Below are positions 8,842 to 17,000 of a DNA stretch of 39,701 nucleotides, in pieces. The translations under genes and the position numbers were made by a program. This stretch comes from Spirochaetaceae bacterium (GTDB lineage: Bacteria > Spirochaetota > Spirochaetia > DSM-27196 > SKKC01), in contig SKXQ01000109.1 in assembly GCA_007128315.1 (NCBI GenBank), forward strand, positions 1-39,701, written 5' to 3'. Positions within the stretch are counted from its first letter, which is position 1, and every line of letters begins with the position of its first letter. Below the pieces are notes generated by a model. That model made no database searches, was not told the DNA's origin, and saw only the letters and a list, made by a program, of their open reading frames with translations.

Positions 8842-9195
8842 TCACCTCAGGTTGGTGATCTCCCTGTACGCCTGAACGACGCGATCGATCACGTTGCGGG
8901 TCAGGCTCAGAGCCAGACTCGCCTGATTAGCCGCAATCGTCACGTCATGCGGATGCACACTATCAGGATCGATTATCGCCTGAATGCTCAGATCCGTGTG
9001 AGCCTGCTCGAGTCGACTGACTTCGCCGAGACTGTCGAACAGCATCCTGCTGAACGCTTCGTCACCATCAGTCCGCTGTACAGCATCACCGGGTCCCGCG
9101 AAGTGCCCTGCACGCGTTCGTGCGAGGGGCACATCGTGTCCCCTGACCTGATCGGGACTGAAACCATGTGTCATCATTGATCCTATGTTGTTCAT
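8842..9195 (-). CDS. fliE: Flagellar hook-basal body complex protein FliE
   Basis: FliE links the MS ring to the proximal rod and is among the first proteins exported. The 117-residue product shows the family pattern in its C-terminal half: EAFSRMLFDSLGEVSRLEQA at about 47-66, then the region with HDVTIAANQASLALSLTRN and VVQAYREITNL at the end. I start at ATG 9195, eight bases after GGAGG. The ATG at 9201 directly abuts GGAGGGG and is unlikely to be used. The N-terminal about 40 residues are variable, as usual. It sits between flgC (53-base gap) and the fliF promoter region. Confidence 0.93.
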   Translation of the reverse strand: MNNIGSMMTHGFSPDQVRGHDVPLARTRAGHFAGPGDAVQRTDGDEAFSRMLFDSLGEVSRLEQAHTDLSIQAIIDPDSVHPHDVTIAANQASLALSLTRNVIDRVVQAYREITNLR

Positions 9196-9248
9196 CTGCA
9201 TCCCCTCCCACAGAGATCACTCACACCCGGAGCTCCGGGTGGAATCGA

Positions 9249-9710
9249 CTAACCACGACCGATCTGCAACGCTCCCTGGAACATTGATCTTGCACCATCG
9301 ATGACGCGGGTATTGGCCTCGTAATTTCGTGACGCCGAAATGAGATCGACCATTTCATCGACGATGTTCACGTTCGGCATCTCCACGTAACCCGCACGCG
9401 GTCCGTCGAGAATAGCGTCGGGGTGATTCGGATCGTAAACAAGTCGCGGGTCGGCATCCATGTCTTTTTGTATGTTAACAACCCGGACACCCTGCCCGAC
9501 GCCGTTATCGAGTCGCTCCGGCAGAAACTGACTCCTCCAGTAGGGCTGTTCGACCCGAGGCCTGAATACGATCCGGCTTCGACGAAACGGTCCCCCTTCG
9601 GTGGTTCTGGTCGTGTTCGCATTTGCGATGTTGTCGGCAATAACATCCTGACGAAGACGCTGCGCCGTGAGGCCTGTTGCTGCGATGTTAATGGTTGAAA
9701 AAAGTCCCAT
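9249..9710 (-). CDS. flgC: Flagellar basal body rod protein FlgC
   Basis: FlgC is a proximal rod subunit in the periplasmic part of the basal body. The 153-residue product starts MGLFSTINIAATGLTAQRLR and continues VIADNIANANTT, the rod-protein signature. The C-terminal helix (VDLISASRNYEANTRVIDG and a short tail) pairs with the N-terminal one in the assembled rod. The segment VEMPNVNIVDEMVDL is typical of FlgC and sets it apart from FlgB. It starts 10 bases after the flgB stop. Length fits the family (135-155). Confidence 0.96.
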   Translation of the reverse strand: MGLFSTINIAATGLTAQRLRQDVIADNIANANTTRTTEGGPFRRSRIVFRPRVEQPYWRSQFLPERLDNGVGQGVRVVNIQKDMDADPRLVYDPNHPDAILDGPRAGYVEMPNVNIVDEMVDLISASRNYEANTRVIDGARSMFQGALQIGRG

Positions 9711-9720
9711 ATACGTTTCC

Positions 9721-10140
9721 TTACCCGAGCACGATATTCAGTCGGTTAAAATGCTCACCAACATTCTGTGCCATAAGCTGATAACTGAGCATATTGTTCA
9801 GCATGTTCATTGACTCAACTTCGATATCGACGTTGTTCCCGTTGTTCCGGGCCATCGTTTCCCAGTCGAGGATTCTGCGCGGCCTTACACTGCGATAGTC
9901 GGTTGGACGCTCGAAGGCGATATGGCGTTCGTTTGTCAGCGACTCGTTGAAACTCCGGGGACGATTCTCGCTCTCGATCGCGCGTCGGAGGCCGCTTTCG
10001 AAGTTAACAAAGCTGCGCTTGAAGCCGGGAGTATCGGCATTTGCGATGTTGTTTGCGATGACATTCTGCCTGAGCATGCTGACATCCATGGTGCGCTGGA
10101 GAACATCCAGGTTTCTGCCCCACGAGTTATTCGTAAACAC
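9721..10140 (-). CDS. flgB: Flagellar basal body rod protein FlgB
   Basis: FlgB is the innermost proximal rod protein and the first gene of the flagellar part of this string. The 139-residue product carries VSMLRQNVIANNIANADTPG at about 20-39, the rod signature with the TPGFKR ending typical of FlgB. The C-terminus (LNNMLSYQLMAQNVGEHFNR) is the matching helix. The start is GTG at 10140, 11 bases after GGGAGG. An ATG nearer to the Shine-Dalgarno is out of frame and soon stops. In Borrelia flgB also follows hslU directly and heads the large motility operon. Confidence 0.95.
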   Translation of the reverse strand: MFTNNSWGRNLDVLQRTMDVSMLRQNVIANNIANADTPGFKRSFVNFESGLRRAIESENRPRSFNESLTNERHIAFERPTDYRSVRPRRILDWETMARNNGNNVDIEVESMNMLNNMLSYQLMAQNVGEHFNRLNIVLG

Positions 10141-10163
10141 GGCTATCCATTCCTCCCTATCCT

Positions 10164-10200
10164 CGTGCAGGTTCCTTCCCTATATTTCGGCACCTGCACG
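10164..10200 (-). repeat. Perfect 9-bp inverted repeat between hslU and flgB
   Basis: CGTGCAGGT at 10164-10172 and ACCTGCACG at 10192-10200 are exact reverse complements separated by 19 bases. In the transcript they would form a hairpin 14 bases after the hslU stop and about 24 bases before the flgB start. No run of U follows on the minus strand, so it is not a standard intrinsic terminator. It could be an attenuator, an operator for a dimeric regulator, or an mRNA processing site dividing the protease and flagellar parts of the string. Confidence 0.55.
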
Positions 10201-10209
10201 GCATTTTTA
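10184..10209 (-). promoter_or_regulatory. Possible sigma28 (FliA)-like promoter of flgB
   Basis: On the minus strand TAAAAATG (10209-10202) is followed by GCCGAAAT (10191-10184). This resembles the flagellar sigma28 pattern TAAAGTTT/GCCGATAA, with five and six matching bases. The spacer is one base short of the consensus by this alignment (10 against 11). The -10-like box sits inside the loop of the 9-bp inverted repeat. Imperfect matches make this tentative. In Borrelia the corresponding operon uses a sigma70 promoter. Confidence 0.25.
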
Positions 10210-10213
10210 AGTT

Positions 10214-11596
10214 CTACAGGATAAACCTGCTGAGATCCTGATCCTGCACCACCGACGAAAGCCGTTCCTGCACGTATTTCGCGGAAATCGGTATCGTCTG
10301 CCCTTTCAGATCAGGAGCGTCGAAACTCACCTCCTCGAGTAGAAGCTCAAGTATGGTATGCAGGCGCCGCGCACCGATGTTCTCCGTCTTGCTGTTAACA
10401 GTGGCGGCAATCGTCGAGAGCTCCTGTATCGCATCATCCTGAAACTCCAGAGTGACACCTTCGGTCTTCAGGAGCTCCGTATACTGTCGAATCAGAGCGT
10501 TCTTCGGTTGAGTGAGAATGCGCACGAAGTCGGCGGCATCAAGGGCCTCGAGTTCGACCCTGAGTGGAAAGCGACCCTGAAGTTCAGGTATCAGATCACT
10601 GGGCTTTGACATGTGAAAGGCACCGGCTGCGATGAACAGAATGTGACTGGTATCGACCATGCCGTGCTTGGTATTCACCTGGCTGCCTTCAACGATGGGA
10701 AGAATATCCCGTTGCACCCCTTCGCGGCTTACATCAACACCACTCTTGGAGGAACTGCCGGCAATCTTGTCGATTTCGTCAAGGAACACAATACCCATCT
10801 GTTCGACTCGGTCCCGCGCGAGCTCACTGACCTGCTCCTGGTCGACGAGCTTCTCCATTTCCTCCTGCATGATCACGTCCCGTGCGTGTTTAATACTCAT
10901 GCGTTTCTTTTTTTTCTTACCGCCGAAGAGATTGCCGAGATTACCGAGATTCAGATCCATTTCCTCAAAACTGCTGCCCTGAAAAATCTCGATGGCCGGC
11001 ATATTGCTCTTCGTTACCGATATTTCCACGTCCTTCTCGTCAAGGTCACCGCGCCTGAGTCGCTCACGAAACTTCTCCCGGGTGGCACTCTGAGCCTCGA
11101 CAGCACCGGAATCCGGCTGCTCGGGCTTGAACCCGACTCCCTCGACCGCCTGAGGCCCGGACGGCTTTTTTACCCCCGGCAGCAGCAGATCGAGAAGCTG
11201 CTCTTCAGTACGTTTCTCCGCTTCTTCTCGGACATCCTCCTGCAGCTCGGCCTTGACGATGTTTACCGAAACGCTCACGAGGTCTCGGATCATACTCTCT
11301 ACGTCTCGCCCGACGTACCCGACCTCGGTGTACTTGGTCGCTTCCACCTTCAGGAAAGGAGCGCCTGTCAGCTTCGAGAGTCGTCTTGCTATTTCCGTCT
11401 TGCCTACGCCGGTCGGCCCGATCATGATAATGTTCTTCGGTGCAACCTCGTCGCGAAGTTCTTCCGGCAGTTTCCGGCGACGCATACGGTTTCTCAAGGC
11501 GATTGCAACGGCTTTTTTGGCTTTTTCCTGACCGATGATAAACTTGTCGAGTTCAGCAACGATCTCGCGTGGCGTCAGATCCTGGTACTCTCTCAT
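10214..11596 (-). CDS. hslU: ATP-dependent protease ATPase subunit HslU (ClpY)
   Basis: HslU is the hexameric AAA+ unfoldase that feeds substrates to the HslV peptidase in the cytoplasm. The 460-residue product begins [20 protein letters not shown] and has Walker [10 protein letters not shown] at about 58-66, the [14 protein letters not shown] pore/GYVG loop at about 92-105, Walker B with [11 protein letters not shown] at about 260-270, the sensor 2 arginine region ([10 protein letters not shown]), and ends with the HslV-docking tail LSRFIL. I start at ATG 11596 rather than 16 codons earlier, because the shorter form has the normal N-terminus and avoids overlap with hslV. It lies 2 bases after the hslV stop. 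Confidence 0.97.
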   Translation of the reverse strand: MREYQDLTPREIVAELDKFIIGQEKAKKAVAIALRNRMRRRKLPEELRDEVAPKNIIMIGPTGVGKTEIARRLSKLTGAPFLKVEATKYTEVGYVGRDVESMIRDLVSVSVNIVKAELQEDVREEAEKRTEEQLLDLLLPGVKKPSGPQAVEGVGFKPEQPDSGAVEAQSATREKFRERLRRGDLDEKDVEISVTKSNMPAIEIFQGSSFEEMDLNLGNLGNLFGGKKKKKRMSIKHARDVIMQEEMEKLVDQEQVSELARDRVEQMGIVFLDEIDKIAGSSSKSGVDVSREGVQRDILPIVEGSQVNTKHGMVDTSHILFIAAGAFHMSKPSDLIPELQGRFPLRVELEALDAADFVRILTQPKNALIRQYTELLKTEGVTLEFQDDAIQELSTIAATVNSKTENIGARRLHTILELLLEEVSFDAPDLKGQTIPISAKYVQERLSSVVQDQDLSRFIL

Positions 11597-11598
11597 GT

Positions 11599-12135
11599 CT
11601 AGTTCAACTCCTCGACGATTACGTTCGTGTTGGTATAGATGCAAATGGAACCGGCAATACGCAGACTTCGCTCGGCAATCTCCCCGGCCGTCAGTTCGCT
11701 TCCGTCCAGATATGCCCGGGCAGCGGCCTGAGCGTAGCTTCCGCCGCTGCCGATTGCCAGAACCCCCTCCTCAGGCTCGATAACATCGCCGTTTCCCGAA
11801 ATAAGGAACATACGCTCCCTGTTTGCCACGAGAAGCAGGGCTTCGAGTCTTCGGAGCATGCGATCGGTTCGCCATTCTTTCGCCAGCTCAACGGCAGCCC
11901 TCATGAGGTCCCCGGAGTACTCCTTGACCTTTGCTTCAAAACGCTCAAAAAGCGTGAAAGCGTCGGCAGTGCCGCCGGCGAAGCCGACAAGTATACTGTT
12001 ATCGTAGACGGTACGGACCTTTCGTGCGTTCCCCTTCATAACCGTCTCACCAAGGGTGACCTGCCCATCTGCGGCCATGGCCGTCTTCCCGTCTTTCTGT
12101 ACCGCCACGACGGTGGTACTACGTATTCGTTTCAT
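11599..12135 (-). CDS. hslV: ATP-dependent protease peptidase subunit HslV (ClpQ)
   Basis: HslV is the proteasome-like threonine peptidase of the HslUV protease. The 178-residue product starts [16 protein letters not shown]. Family knowledge says the catalytic Thr must be exposed at the N-terminus, so the first six residues are probably removed to leave Thr7. Conserved features include [19 protein letters not shown], the [17 protein letters not shown] block and the Gly-rich [15 protein letters not shown] block. Its ATG overlaps the xerC stop by 4 bases. AGGAG precedes it by 8 bases. Gene order xerC-hslV-hslU is also found in Firmicutes, which suggests an old association. Confidence 0.97.
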   Translation of the reverse strand: MKRIRSTTVVAVQKDGKTAMAADGQVTLGETVMKGNARKVRTVYDNSILVGFAGGTADAFTLFERFEAKVKEYSGDLMRAAVELAKEWRTDRMLRRLEALLLVANRERMFLISGNGDVIEPEEGVLAIGSGGSYAQAAARAYLDGSELTAGEIAERSLRIAGSICIYTNTNVIVEELN

Positions 12136-13097
12136 TTTTCATTCTCCTGTGGTTCCGGACGACGTGCCGAACGGGCATGTGGATGAGCCTTTGAGTATAT
12201 CCGCTTCAGCCCTGCAATGCCCACATGCGTATACACCTGTGTAGTGGAAGGCCTGCTGTGACCGAGCAGTTCCTGCACCACGCGGATGTCAGCACCTTCG
12301 TCAAGAACATGTGTTGCGAAACTGTGGCGGAATGTATGCGGGGTAACCCGCTTCGAAATACCTGCTTCATTGCACCGTTTTTCCACGATTCCAAACACGC
12401 CTCGCGAGCTTAATGTACCGCCGCGGAGATTCACAAACAATGGGGTTATCCCCTGTTTTCCGAGGCGACTGAGCAAAGCCTCACGACAGGGCAGATAGGC
12501 GGCGAGCGCTTCTCGTGCGGGAGCGCCGAGGAATACCACACGATCCTTTCCGCCCTTTCCGTGCACGACTACGCGGCCGCGCCTCATGTCGACTTCCCGA
12601 AGCGCGATCCCGCAGAGTTCACCCACCCGACACCCGGTCGAGTAGAGCATCTCAAGTATGGCCTTGTCGCGTCGTGCCCGCAACCCGTTGCCTTTTACAC
12701 ACAGAACCTGCTCGATCTCTTTCTGATCAAGAACCTCGGGAAGACTCTTCCGCTGCTTCGGCCGCCGCAGCGATTCGGTGGGCATGTTCTCACGCAAGCC
12801 CATTCTCTGCTCGAAACGGAACAGTCCGCTCAGGGCGGACAGAGCGCGGGAGATGCTTCGCGCAGACTTGCCTGCTCGCGATTCTGCCGCTACGAAGGCA
12901 CGCAGCATCTCTCGATCTTCAGGTACGTCCTCAAGCGCAGAGGCCGCCCTCCACGCGGTAAACGTCCGAAGATCTGTCTCGTAGGACCGCAATGTCTGGG
13001 GGCTCATGCTGCGCACGGCGCGAAGGTACTCAAGAAATCGGACGCTCGAGTCCGAAAGGGCTGGTGCTACATTCAGTTCGTGCTTCTCAGTTGCCAT
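12132..13097 (-). CDS. xerC: Site-specific tyrosine recombinase XerC
   Basis: XerC works with XerD at the dif site to resolve chromosome dimers at division. The 321-residue product has the N-terminal SAM-like core-binding domain (about 15-105) and the catalytic domain with all expected residues: Arg157 (GCRVGE), Lys181 (GKGGKD), His254 and Arg257 (HTFRH), His280 (LGHS) and nucleophile Tyr289. The ending, with YSKAHPHA, is the XerC rather than XerD form. It overlaps dprA by 11 bases and hslV by 4 bases. Borrelia lacks Xer recombinases at the matching locus, so this is a notable difference. No dif-like site was recognised in the window. Confidence 0.92.
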   Translation of the reverse strand: MATEKHELNVAPALSDSSVRFLEYLRAVRSMSPQTLRSYETDLRTFTAWRAASALEDVPEDREMLRAFVAAESRAGKSARSISRALSALSGLFRFEQRMGLRENMPTESLRRPKQRKSLPEVLDQKEIEQVLCVKGNGLRARRDKAILEMLYSTGCRVGELCGIALREVDMRRGRVVVHGKGGKDRVVFLGAPAREALAAYLPCREALLSRLGKQGITPLFVNLRGGTLSSRGVFGIVEKRCNEAGISKRVTPHTFRHSFATHVLDEGADIRVVQELLGHSRPSTTQVYTHVGIAGLKRIYSKAHPHARSARRPEPQENEK

Positions 13098-14109
13098 GCA
13101 GGGTACTTCCTTGATTCTGTGTCAGCGCAAGTTCCTGCTGGAGCGAGCGGGCAAGCAGGGTACCAATATCCGCACGGGTATGTGCCGGTCGAACGGACCC
13201 GCCCCGTTTACCTGCAGCGTGTTCGGCAAACGCGGAGTCTGCAGAATCTTCAAAGAGATCCGATGCACAGGCCACGATCCGTGCTCCTTCGTCAGACAGG
13301 GCCCGGGTTCCGGCTGCTGTCGATTCTGCCGACACACCGACTGAGTGGACACACAACTCACGACCCTGGTCCAGAGCGTAGTCCGCGGTAATTAGCGCGC
13401 CACTATGCTCGGGAGCCTCGAGCAGCACGACCCAGCGCGCAAGACCGCTGATAATACGGTTTCGCTGCGGAAAATGATGCTTGAGCGGCGGAGTACCGGG
13501 CGGATACTCGCTGACAATGGCGCTGTCACTCTCAAGCATCCTCCCGGCGAGGCTGCGATGCGAAGCCGGATACAGGTTATCGATTCCGCTTCCAAGCACC
13601 GCGGTCGTATGACCGCACGCATCTACGGCTCCGCGATGCGCCTCTCCGTCAACCCCGGCAGCAAGTCCACTCACGACAGGGATACCGTGGCCGGCAAGAT
13701 CGGAGGCGAAACGCCGGGCCTCACGCCGTGCAGCTTCAGACGGACGTCGAGTGCCAACAACAGCACATTGTGGTGTATCGGGGTCGGCAATCTTTCCCCG
13801 GACGAACAGGAGGAATGGCGGATCATAGGTCTCACGCAGAAGCGGCGGATACCCGGAAGACCAGACCGGCAGAATCCGAATTCCACGTGCCTCGCAGATC
13901 TTCATGTCCCGCTCACCCGCGCGCAGCAGGGTAGTCGGGTCGAACGAGCGGATCTTCAGTCCGCGTCCCGCAACGCGCGAAAGTCGGTCCTGATCGAACG
14001 TCGAAAATCCGGAATCCGTTCGAACAGCTTTGAGCACGGACTCCTTTTCACCGCATCGGAGAGACGAAATACGGTGAATCGCCAGAAGCACGGGGGTAAT
14101 CGGGGTCAT
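13087..14109 (-). CDS. dprA: DNA processing protein DprA (Smf)
   Basis: DprA protects incoming single-stranded DNA and loads RecA during natural transformation. It is also widespread in bacteria not known to transform. The 340-residue product has an N-terminal helical part (about 1-70), then the Rossmann-like DprA core: AVVGTRRPSEAARREARRFA at about 115-134, VVSGLAAGVDGEAHRGA at about 144-160, TTAVLGSGIDNLYPASH, and FPQRNRIISGLARWVVLLEA at about 213-232. The C-terminal about 60 residues may be the winged-helix tail but are hard to align. Starts with an ATGA overlap with the TPR gene and ends inside xerC. The matching Borrelia gene is named smg and also lies between the division and hslVU genes. 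Confidence 0.94.
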   Translation of the reverse strand: MTPITPVLLAIHRISSLRCGEKESVLKAVRTDSGFSTFDQDRLSRVAGRGLKIRSFDPTTLLRAGERDMKICEARGIRILPVWSSGYPPLLRETYDPPFLLFVRGKIADPDTPQCAVVGTRRPSEAARREARRFASDLAGHGIPVVSGLAAGVDGEAHRGAVDACGHTTAVLGSGIDNLYPASHRSLAGRMLESDSAIVSEYPPGTPPLKHHFPQRNRIISGLARWVVLLEAPEHSGALITADYALDQGRELCVHSVGVSAESTAAGTRALSDEGARIVACASDLFEDSADSAFAEHAAGKRGGSVRPAHTRADIGTLLARSLQQELALTQNQGSTLHGN

Positions 14110-14834
14110 TGGCTGCGAAGCTCCATCTGCAGGGATCTCGCCCTGTCCCGGGTCTCGTTGTCGACCGCGTGTTCTATAACCTGATCGTACGCCCGAATAG
14201 CCTCTTCTACGCGACCAAGAGTAGCCAGAGCGTAGGCGCGCACGGCGTGGGCACGATCGTTCCGAGGTTGCGACTCGACTGCCGTGTCTGCGTAGACAAG
14301 CGCGTCATCGGGGCGGTCGAGCTCGAAGGCGAGAAGCACAGAGAGCGCATAGGCAGCCGCTGTATACCGTGGCCTCAGTTCAAGGGCTCTCCGGTACGCG
14401 CGTTCCGCCTGTTCCAGCCTCGCCTCGCGTTCGGCCGCTACAGTTGCGGCCTGAGCGTGCAATCCTGCGGAAACCCCAATGTAGTAGAATATCGTCGGGT
14501 TTTCCGACTGAATTCCGGATGCGTGAACGAACTGCTCCAGCGCCGGACCGTACATTCGCTGATCGAGCAGACGCATACCCAGGAGCCGGTGCGCGTTGGC
14601 AAGATTGCCCAGAGCCCGGAGCGTTGACTCCACCTCGTCGAGATAGCGATCAACATCCTGCTCGAGTTCGCGTATGGTCGCCCGATCGGCCTCGCTGCGT
14701 TCGATCGCTTCCGGTTCCGTCATGAGCAGACGATCCACTGCGCCGTCGCGTTCGGGCCTGCACGCGGCAAGCATGAGGCCTGCCGAACCGAGCAGAAGTA
14801 TTACACGCACTATGCTGATGACTTTCGCTTGCAT
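14106..14834 (-). CDS. TPR-repeat lipoprotein of the division gene cluster
   Basis: A 242-residue predicted lipoprotein of unknown exact role. The start at ATG 14834 gives a signal peptide (VISIVRVILLLGSAGLMLAAC) with lipobox LAAC and lipid-bearing Cys at about residue 24. The frame is open 57 codons further upstream, but that stretch has no signal-like sequence and overlaps xerD. After an acidic helical linker come about three to four tetratricopeptide repeats (residues about 80-235), for example LEQAERAYRRALELRPRYTA and VEEAIRAYDQVIEHAVDNET. TPR lipoproteins usually scaffold envelope complexes. A TPR gene is found between ftsZ and dprA in Borrelia too, so a conserved division or envelope role is likely but unproven. 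GGAGAAGG precedes the start. Confidence 0.82.
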   Translation of the reverse strand: MQAKVISIVRVILLLGSAGLMLAACRPERDGAVDRLLMTEPEAIERSEADRATIRELEQDVDRYLDEVESTLRALGNLANAHRLLGMRLLDQRMYGPALEQFVHASGIQSENPTIFYYIGVSAGLHAQAATVAAEREARLEQAERAYRRALELRPRYTAAAYALSVLLAFELDRPDDALVYADTAVESQPRNDRAHAVRAYALATLGRVEEAIRAYDQVIEHAVDNETRDRARSLQMELRSQ

Positions 14835-14856
14835 ACGCCTTCTCCGATATTTCCGA

Positions 14857-15768
14857 CTATCCTCGCGGATGATGTGTTTTGTGGTACTCCGCGAGAGCAT
14901 CCCGGTCCACATGGGTGTATATCTGCGTCGTCGAAATATCCTGATGACCAAGAAGCTCCTGAACACTGCGGAGATCCGCTCCTCCCTCGAGCAGATGAGT
15001 GGCAAAACTGTGTCTGAGCGTGTGAACTTTCGCGTCTATTCCGGTTTTTCCCGAGAGTTCGCGAAACCGCTTCCACATACCCTTACGACTCAAACCTTCA
15101 CCCCGATTGTTTAAAAACAGACTCTCAGTGCGCTTTTTCGTTCTCACCAGCTGTGGTCTGCCCTTTTCGAGGTAATCCGACAACCTTTGCACCGCTTCTT
15201 CTCCGAGTGGAACCAGGCGTTCGCGATCGCCCTTACCCCTCACCCGTACCACGCCCTCTCGGAGGTAGATGCTGTTCAAGCGCAACTCAACGGCCTCCGA
15301 GATCCGAAGCCCGCAGGAATAGATCAACTCGAACAGCGCTCGATCGCGCATTCCGCGAGGTGTCGAACAGTCAATGCTCGCGAGCAGTTCGTCGATTTCT
15401 TCGACACGGAGCACCCCCGGAACCCGCTGTTCGGCGCGCGGAACTTCAAGAAGCAGTGCGGGATTGTCCGGTCTGTAGTCATCGATCACGAGGAAGTGAT
15501 ACATCGCACGTATCGCGCTTATGATTTTTGCAATGGTTCGCTGGTCAACTCCGTTCTCACCTCGACGACTGACGAGGTAGGTGACGATCATGTCGGTGTC
15601 AAGATCGGCAACGTCCACATTGTGAACTGCTGAGAAACGGGACAGCATCCTGCATTCCCGCATGTAGGTCTCGACCGTCTGTCGACTCAGCCTGAGCTCG
15701 ACGGACAGATAGTCCTCGAATCTCTCGAGTGTGTCACGTGAAGTAACTAAAGCCGACGACTCACGCAC
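14857..15768 (-). CDS. xerD: Site-specific tyrosine recombinase XerD
   Basis: XerD is the partner of XerC in dimer resolution and, in other bacteria, is activated by FtsK at the septum. I start at GTG 15768, which overlaps the ftsZ stop (8-base overlap of the genes) and follows GGAGGG. The frame reaches back 27 more codons inside ftsZ but without family similarity. The 303-residue product has catalytic Arg155 (GLRISE), Lys179 (RGKGDR), His249 and Arg252 (HTLRH), His275 (LGHQD) and Tyr284 (TTQIYTHV). The end, [10 protein letters not shown], is the XerD-type tail. Coupling to ftsZ puts dimer resolution under the same expression as septum formation. Confidence 0.93.
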   Translation of the reverse strand: MRESSALVTSRDTLERFEDYLSVELRLSRQTVETYMRECRMLSRFSAVHNVDVADLDTDMIVTYLVSRRGENGVDQRTIAKIISAIRAMYHFLVIDDYRPDNPALLLEVPRAEQRVPGVLRVEEIDELLASIDCSTPRGMRDRALFELIYSCGLRISEAVELRLNSIYLREGVVRVRGKGDRERLVPLGEEAVQRLSDYLEKGRPQLVRTKKRTESLFLNNRGEGLSRKGMWKRFRELSGKTGIDAKVHTLRHSFATHLLEGGADLRSVQELLGHQDISTTQIYTHVDRDALAEYHKTHHPRG

Positions 15769-16948
15769 CCTGCCCTCCGCCTGTTGACCGCCGGTAACGC
15801 AGGACAGCCGGTACACCGAGCTCCTGATTCTCAGGACTATCGCTCTCAAACAGCTCTCCCGAGTGATCCCGCTGGGTGCGACCGCTGGTCATATTGACCC
15901 ATTCTTCGAGACTGATGTACTCGCTCTTGGAACGGTCTTCAGACTCCGGGGCCCGTCGGGGGATATCGTCCGACGAAAACCCGGTCGCGATGACCGTCAC
16001 CTTGACTTCATCATCGAGCGATTCGTCGATCGTGGTACCGGCAATAATCAGGGCATCATCATCCGCGTTGCTGGTAATGATATTGAGTACTTCCTCGTAC
16101 TCGGTAAGCGAGAAATCGGGGCCGCCCGTGACGTTCACCAGCAGACCTTTGGACCCCTCGATACGGGCATCTTCAAGGAGTGGATTATTGATAGCATTGG
16201 TCGCCGCATCGACAGCTCGATTATCGCCTTCCCCGTTTCCAATGCCCATGAGTGCATCACCGTTTCCCTTCATAATGGTCCGCACGTCGGCAAAGTCGAT
16301 GTTTATGTCGCCCGGACGGGTTATGAGGTCAGAGATACCCTGTACACCCTGACGCAATACGTCGTCAGCGATGCGCAATGCCTGCGTCATGGGCGTGCGT
16401 CGATCGACGATCTTCAGCAGATGCTGATTCGGAATTGTGATCAGGGTATCGCAATGCTCCCTGAGGCGCGCAATTCCGTCGTCTGCCAGCCTTGACTTGT
16501 ACTTTCCTTCGTGGTTAAAAGGGCGTGTTACAACCGCAACGGTCAGGATACCCATTTCACGCGCGATGCCCGCGATGACCGGCGCTGCTCCGGTTCCGGT
16601 TCCTCCGCCCATGCCGGCGGTAATGAAGACCATGTCGGCGCCCTGTATCAGGTCCTTGATCTCCTCGCGGTCTTCCTGTGCCGCCTTCTCTCCGACAGAG
16701 GGGTCGCCGCCAGCGCCAAGTCCTCCCGTGAGCTTGCTTCCCAGCGGCATCCTGGTTTCAGCGTGAGACCGCTGCAGGGCCTGCAGATCCGTGTTGACCG
16801 CTACGAACTCGACGTTTCGCAGGCCGGCGGCGATCATGCGGTTTACGGCATTACCACCACCACCTCCGACGCCTATTACCTTAATGATCGTCGGACTTCC
16901 GACTTCGTGGTCAAACCCGCTTCCATTATCAAGAATCTCGAACTTCAT
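15761..16948 (-). CDS. ftsZ: Cell division protein FtsZ
   Basis: FtsZ is the tubulin-like GTPase that forms the division ring. The 395-residue product has the N-terminal nucleotide-binding part ([17 protein letters not shown]), the tubulin signature GGGTGTG at about 114-120, and the T7 synergy loop [12 protein letters not shown] at about 205-216. It has a short linker and a C-terminal conserved peptide [12 protein letters not shown] that binds FtsA. I start at ATG 16948, just after GGGAGGGG. A TTG at 16960 lies upstream of that ribosome site. It sits 52 bases after ftsA, and its end overlaps the GTG start of xerD by 8 bases. Confidence 0.98.
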   Translation of the reverse strand: MKFEILDNGSGFDHEVGSPTIIKVIGVGGGGGNAVNRMIAAGLRNVEFVAVNTDLQALQRSHAETRMPLGSKLTGGLGAGGDPSVGEKAAQEDREEIKDLIQGADMVFITAGMGGGTGTGAAPVIAGIAREMGILTVAVVTRPFNHEGKYKSRLADDGIARLREHCDTLITIPNQHLLKIVDRRTPMTQALRIADDVLRQGVQGISDLITRPGDINIDFADVRTIMKGNGDALMGIGNGEGDNRAVDAATNAINNPLLEDARIEGSKGLLVNVTGGPDFSLTEYEEVLNIITSNADDDALIIAGTTIDESLDDEVKVTVIATGFSSDDIPRRAPESEDRSKSEYISLEEWVNMTSGRTQRDHSGELFESDSPENQELGVPAVLRYRRSTGGGQGA

Positions 16949-17000
16949 AGCCCCTCCCAAGTCTATTCAGCTGACTTATGTGTCTTGTCTGTTGAACTGA

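Noticed and set aside
10613-11602. Plus-strand frame of 329 codons opposite hslU
   Set aside because: Shadow of a well-conserved gene; no domain signature or start signal.
12132-15768. The two tyrosine recombinase genes as signs of a mobile element or integron
   Set aside because: Both match chromosomal XerC/XerD in length and tail motifs, lie inside overlapping housekeeping genes, and no repeats or attachment sites flank them.
16949-17000. Possible promoter in the ftsA-ftsZ gap
   Set aside because: The TTCAAC and CATAAG boxes are only 10 bases apart, and no other pair with proper spacing was found.
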